This document shows, in pieces, positions 16,301 through 17,901 of a DNA stretch of 17,901 nucleotides. Below the pieces are notes generated by a model, which did not search any database, had not been told where the DNA came from, and saw only the letters and a list, made by a program, of their open reading frames with translations. Each line of letters begins with the position of its first letter. The first letter of the stretch is position 1. A program made the position numbers and the translations under genes. Source of the DNA: CAKZSB01 sp964646405 (lineage in GTDB: Bacteria > Pseudomonadota > Gammaproteobacteria > Granulosicoccales > Granulosicoccaceae). The stretch is from contig CAZYDV010000105.1 in NCBI GenBank assembly GCA_964646405.1, positions 1 through 17,901 of the forward strand, read 5' to 3'.

Positions 16301-17901
16301 ACGCTGTTAGCGGGCAGTAGTTGTACCGTTCAAATTGAATTTAATCCGACAGCAATTGGCACCACCGACGGTTTGGTCATCGTTCGCTACCAGCAAGGAC
16401 CCAGGGTACTGCTGGATATTGAGGCCACCGCGACGCCACAGAGCGCCATTGGCGTGCTGGCATTCACTGCACCTGCCGACAGTGCCGGTAGTTTGATCGA
16501 TGTATCCGGTCTAGAGGGGCAGCTCGGCTCGATACCGTTCACGGTCAGTCGAACGATTGGTGCAAACCAGGCAGCGGCTGCGATCAATGTACCAATAGAG
16601 GTCATTGCGACGGGATCCAACGCAGCGACCGCGGGTGACGACTACACGGTGTCGGTCAGTGAGCTAACTTTCATGGCCGGTGATACTGCGGCAAAAACAT
16701 TCACGGTCACGATCCTCGACGACTCCATCGCTGAGCCGAATGAATCGTTGCTGGTGCGGCTTGGCGCTGCGAGTCTTGCCGGTGGCACAAACAAGCGCAG
16801 CGGTCTGAAGCCGGGTGGCAAGCAGCCGTTACTGGCGGCGGCCACCAGCACTGAAATTGGCATCGAGATTCTTGATGATGACATCGCACTGATCGTCAGT
16901 CCCGATCCCGCTTTGGTGCTAAGCAGCTTCGTTAATTCATCAGCAACGGGTAGTTTTACTGTGACCAACCCGGCCGGCGGCCCGCAGATTACCGGCCTGA
17001 CTGTAAACAGCAGTTTTAGCACCGGCCCGAACAGTAATGGTCTGAGCGAGCTGAGTAACGACTGCGCAGCGACGCTGGATCCGGGTGACAGCTGCACAAT
17101 TGAAATTGAGTTTGCACCCACTGTCGCCACCGCAGGCAATTTCGGAGTGAACTTCGTTTTTGATCAGGGTGAAACCGTCGCGCGCAGTGTCAGAGTCAGC
17201 ACACGAGACGATGCCGTACTGCAGGTCACTCCAGATCCGGTCATGGAGCTGGAGGCATTCATCAATGCGTCGGTGTCCGACACCTTCATTATTTCCAATC
17301 CGGCTGATGGGCCCGTAATAACCGGCCTGACAGTTAACAGCAGTTTCGACGCTGGCTCGAGTAGCAACGGCTTGAGTGAGGTGAATAACGATTGCACCGC
17401 GACACTGAATCCTGGTGACAGTTGCACGATCGAGATAGAATTCGCGCCGACCGTGGGCATCGCCGGTAATTTTGGCGTGAACTGGAGTTTCGATCAGGGG
17501 GCGACCGTCAACCGCAGTGTCAGCGTGAGTACCAGGAATGATGCTCAGCTACTGGTTACACCAGATAGTATCCTGGAGCTGTTTACACCGATTGGAACCA
17601 TCATCACTGGCAGCTTTACGCTAGCCAATCCAAGTGGCGGACCCACGATAACCGGCTTGGGTTTCAATACTGATTTTTCCACCACCGGCGGCTTTGAAGA
17701 TTTAAGTGTCTCGAACAATGAGTGCACCGATACACTGGCATCGGGCGAAAGTTGCACCATCGAGTTTCAATTTGCACCAACGGCCGATACAAACGGCGGT
17801 ATCGGTGTGCCCGTCTTTTTTGATCAGGGCGGTGGATTCAATCTCAATATAGCGATTGCAACCATCGACGCGCCGACCCTGGGTACCTTTGCATTCACAG
17901 C
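13358..17901 (+). CDS. Giant exported Calx-beta / choice-of-anchor-D-like repeat protein, 5' part
   Basis: The frame is open from 13322 to the right edge (over 1,500 codons) and continues outside. A hydrophobic segment VWLYFLVLIWSLFLSS followed by AIA|Q (coding to 13750) is a Sec signal. Mature domains by position: Calx-beta 13754-14119 and 14130-14518; Cys-containing anchor-like 14521-14914; Calx-beta 14918-15285; anchor-like 15290-15687; Calx-beta 15697-16126; anchor 16127-16437; Calx-beta 16438-16882; three anchors 16883-17872; a new Calx-beta opening at 17879. Calx-beta units end with acidic Ca-site patterns such as DDIIPEGDETIEF, NDTVEEDDESFSV and DDSIAEPNESLLV, then a terminal DD. The last four anchors each carry C-x9-C with G-x-S-C-T before it. 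Likely a large Ca-stabilised surface or secreted adhesion protein (inference). The start is uncertain: ATG 13358 gives a 108-residue Arg/Pro/Ser-rich leader before the signal core; ATG 13520 or TTG 13652 would shorten it. Confidence 0.88.
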   Translation, partial: MSMLVLELFVRCNRMWSVCWGVVKLSAHGPGAGRHPTGLRHLQRLKTKHQASAHMPELGSGPTLSARSDSANGATPARPVLVPSRSACRSPSPLCAQVLREKLQRQHGSPVWLYFLVLIWSLFLSSHTAIAQVLGSANVEFTQASGNYREGGNELNLNNLTHRIAVEKTGFPAAAVVVTAVGGTASSGEDFRFLPTTLSWSSGETGIQFVTLETVAERIDEPNETVVLQLFELPSGSFPITFNSNETHTATIINDDQPPIIEFTSAQFTAFERDGAQDRLFVTVTRRDNSIVGANGLFGGAVTATVSFGGGSATLGSDFSAPTSLQVSWSASQIGPRNLIFPIVDDIIPEGDETIEFKLAISANSAGVLNGELGPQDNAIGVIRDDDPHLQITALDGTSFETVADGQSFDTGCFIVTNPASSTFSASDVRFNISDSPFYLSTASGSCPGSVTIECGASSDVGLAPGSSCFTKLHFGSDPDNGTSATEGTFGGALKVDYFNPLPGARTTGASIDVKGEVLTAPDPVFTFEMTPALQNRAEGGQALVTLRRTDTETASITVRLETADPDSSIDPLNRATADKDYTSQESVVTLAAGEEATITVPLIDDTDAEQDEYFIVQAIEDGTSDPPLAQVTVVIAQNDIVPLSLTRLDSSGEQFSIVADGVDVDFGCFAITANFPGNTVEFARLVTSVTAPFAVDNNGQQCGAFGSVCGAGGADLAEGQTCISQVNFGPSTDPALDVSTQLRATGEIFDGSLPSGSYSAIVESPILTLSGEATAEAAIGTLAFVDIDGAGLIDPVGTEFNLGTLLVTVSRTLLPNQVAQAITVPIITTGTGDSPATADEDFTLSDVSLTWAAGDTSDKTFELKILNDTVEEDDESFSVSLGVPSAGGGSSPKRSGLKPGGKTPLLAAANSNEFEVTILNDDVTLVVTPDPALVISTQVGVQANDSFTISNPSSTDVTGLSVDDSNVPAPLSVASTDCTSTLLAGSSCTVQIEFNPTAIGTTDGLVIVRYQQGPRVLLDIEATATPQSAIGVLAFTAPADSAGSLIDVSGLEGQLGSIPFTVSRTIGANQAAAAINVPIEVIATGSNAATAGDDYTVSVSELTFMAGDTAAKTFTVTILDDSIAEPNESLLVRLGAASLAGGTNKRSGLKPGGKQPLLAAATSTEIGIEILDDDIALIVSPDPALVLSSFVNSSATGSFTVTNPAGGPQITGLTVNSSFSTGPNSNGLSELSNDCAATLDPGDSCTIEIEFAPTVATAGNFGVNFVFDQGETVARSVRVSTRDDAVLQVTPDPVMELEAFINASVSDTFIISNPADGPVITGLTVNSSFDAGSSSNGLSEVNNDCTATLNPGDSCTIEIEFAPTVGIAGNFGVNWSFDQGATVNRSVSVSTRNDAQLLVTPDSILELFTPIGTIITGSFTLANPSGGPTITGLGFNTDFSTTGGFEDLSVSNNECTDTLASGESCTIEFQFAPTADTNGGIGVPVFFDQGGGFNLNIAIATIDAPTLGTFAFT
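16037..16087 (+). repeat. Basic 17-residue insert, copy 1, in Calx-beta domain 4
   Basis: The codons read KRSGLKPGGKTPLLAAA. The motif falls between the acidic EEDDESFSVSL strand and the final strand FEVTILNDD of the Calx-beta unit, where ordinary Calx-beta domains have a short loop. It is strongly basic in an acidic protein. The paired copy is at 16793-16843. Function unknown; an exposed loop, protease site or ligand patch are possibilities. Confidence 0.85.
16793..16843 (+). repeat. Basic 17-residue insert, copy 2, in Calx-beta domain 5
   Basis: The codons read KRSGLKPGGKQPLLAAA, identical to copy 1 except Gln for Thr at position 11. By eye 9 of the 16 shared residues use different synonymous codons, so the protein sequence has been kept while the DNA drifted. 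It occupies the same place in its Calx-beta unit, between EPNESLLVRL and the final IGIEILDDD strand. Confidence 0.85.
16883..17872 (+). repeat. Three tandem 330-base anchor-domain repeats
   Basis: Units begin at 16883, 17213 and 17543, exactly 330 bases (110 codons) apart. Each opens with a V-(S/T)-P-D-(P/S) motif and contains ITGL, a Cys-x9-Cys pair (as in CAATLDPGDSC, CTATLNPGDSC, CTDTLASGESC), a following CTIE(I/F) strand, FAPT, and a late FDQG. Units one and two are the closest pair (shared ITGLTVNSSF, SNGLSE, SCTIEIEFAPTV, AGNFGVN); the third is more diverged. A related fourth copy lies apart at 16127-16437, ahead of a Calx-beta domain. Exact period with graded divergence indicates tandem duplication inside the gene. 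Confidence 0.9.

Noticed and set aside
13798..17760. Chain of long minus-strand frames with similar N-termini
   Set aside because: They are antisense shadows of the giant gene. Their mutual similarity comes from the 330-base repeats on the plus strand.
16883..17872. CRISPR-like or other non-coding tandem array
   Set aside because: The repeats are 330 bases, in frame, and encode a domain with conserved Cys pairs; there are no short direct repeats with unique spacers.

Overview
The window looks like chromosome of a Gram-negative bacterium, most likely a free-living (possibly marine) gammaproteobacterium. The evidence is a TonB-dependent outer-membrane receptor, lipoproteins with proteobacterial-type signals, a moderately GC-rich composition, and a giant Calx-beta/choice-of-anchor-D type surface protein. 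The phylum-level call is fairly safe. The class is an inference, since no rRNA or tRNA is present. Gene density is high up to about 12.8 kb, with two longer non-coding stretches (3684-4415 and 12790-13357).

Left part (1-3683): the 3' end of an amidohydrolase (fuconolactonase-like) gene converges on a minus-strand cobT-cobS pair, which encodes the last steps of cobalamin nucleotide-loop assembly. Divergent from cobT is a YbfB/YjiJ-type major facilitator transporter. The gap at 3684-4081 carries a REP-like imperfect palindrome (3901-3971) and a short inverted repeat (4024-4058).

Centre (4082-10300): a complete vitamin B12 uptake operon. A well-conserved cobalamin riboswitch (4082-4286, closed by a visible P1 helix) precedes a BtuB-like TonB receptor. 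This is followed by a predicted lipoprotein with a YVTN/beta-propeller-like body, then BtuF (binding lipoprotein), BtuC (permease) and BtuD (ATPase). The genes overlap or nearly touch (GTGA and ATGA overlaps). Together they would carry B12 from the outer membrane to the cytoplasm under feedback control by B12, and cobT/cobS next door would rebuild salvaged corrinoids. The propeller lipoprotein between btuB and btuF has no counterpart in the classical E. coli system. By position and architecture it is a candidate analogue of Bacteroides BtuG, and it is the most interesting functional hypothesis here.

Right part (10337-17901): an Eis-like GNAT acetyltransferase follows btuD closely. Next is a SABATH-family carboxyl methyltransferase, a family best known from plants. 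After 570 bases of non-coding DNA comes a very large exported protein gene that runs off the right edge. It is built from Calx-beta domains alternating with Cys-pair choice-of-anchor-D-like domains, ending here in three tandem 330-base repeat units. Two of its Calx-beta domains carry an almost identical basic 17-residue insert, preserved in protein despite many synonymous DNA changes.
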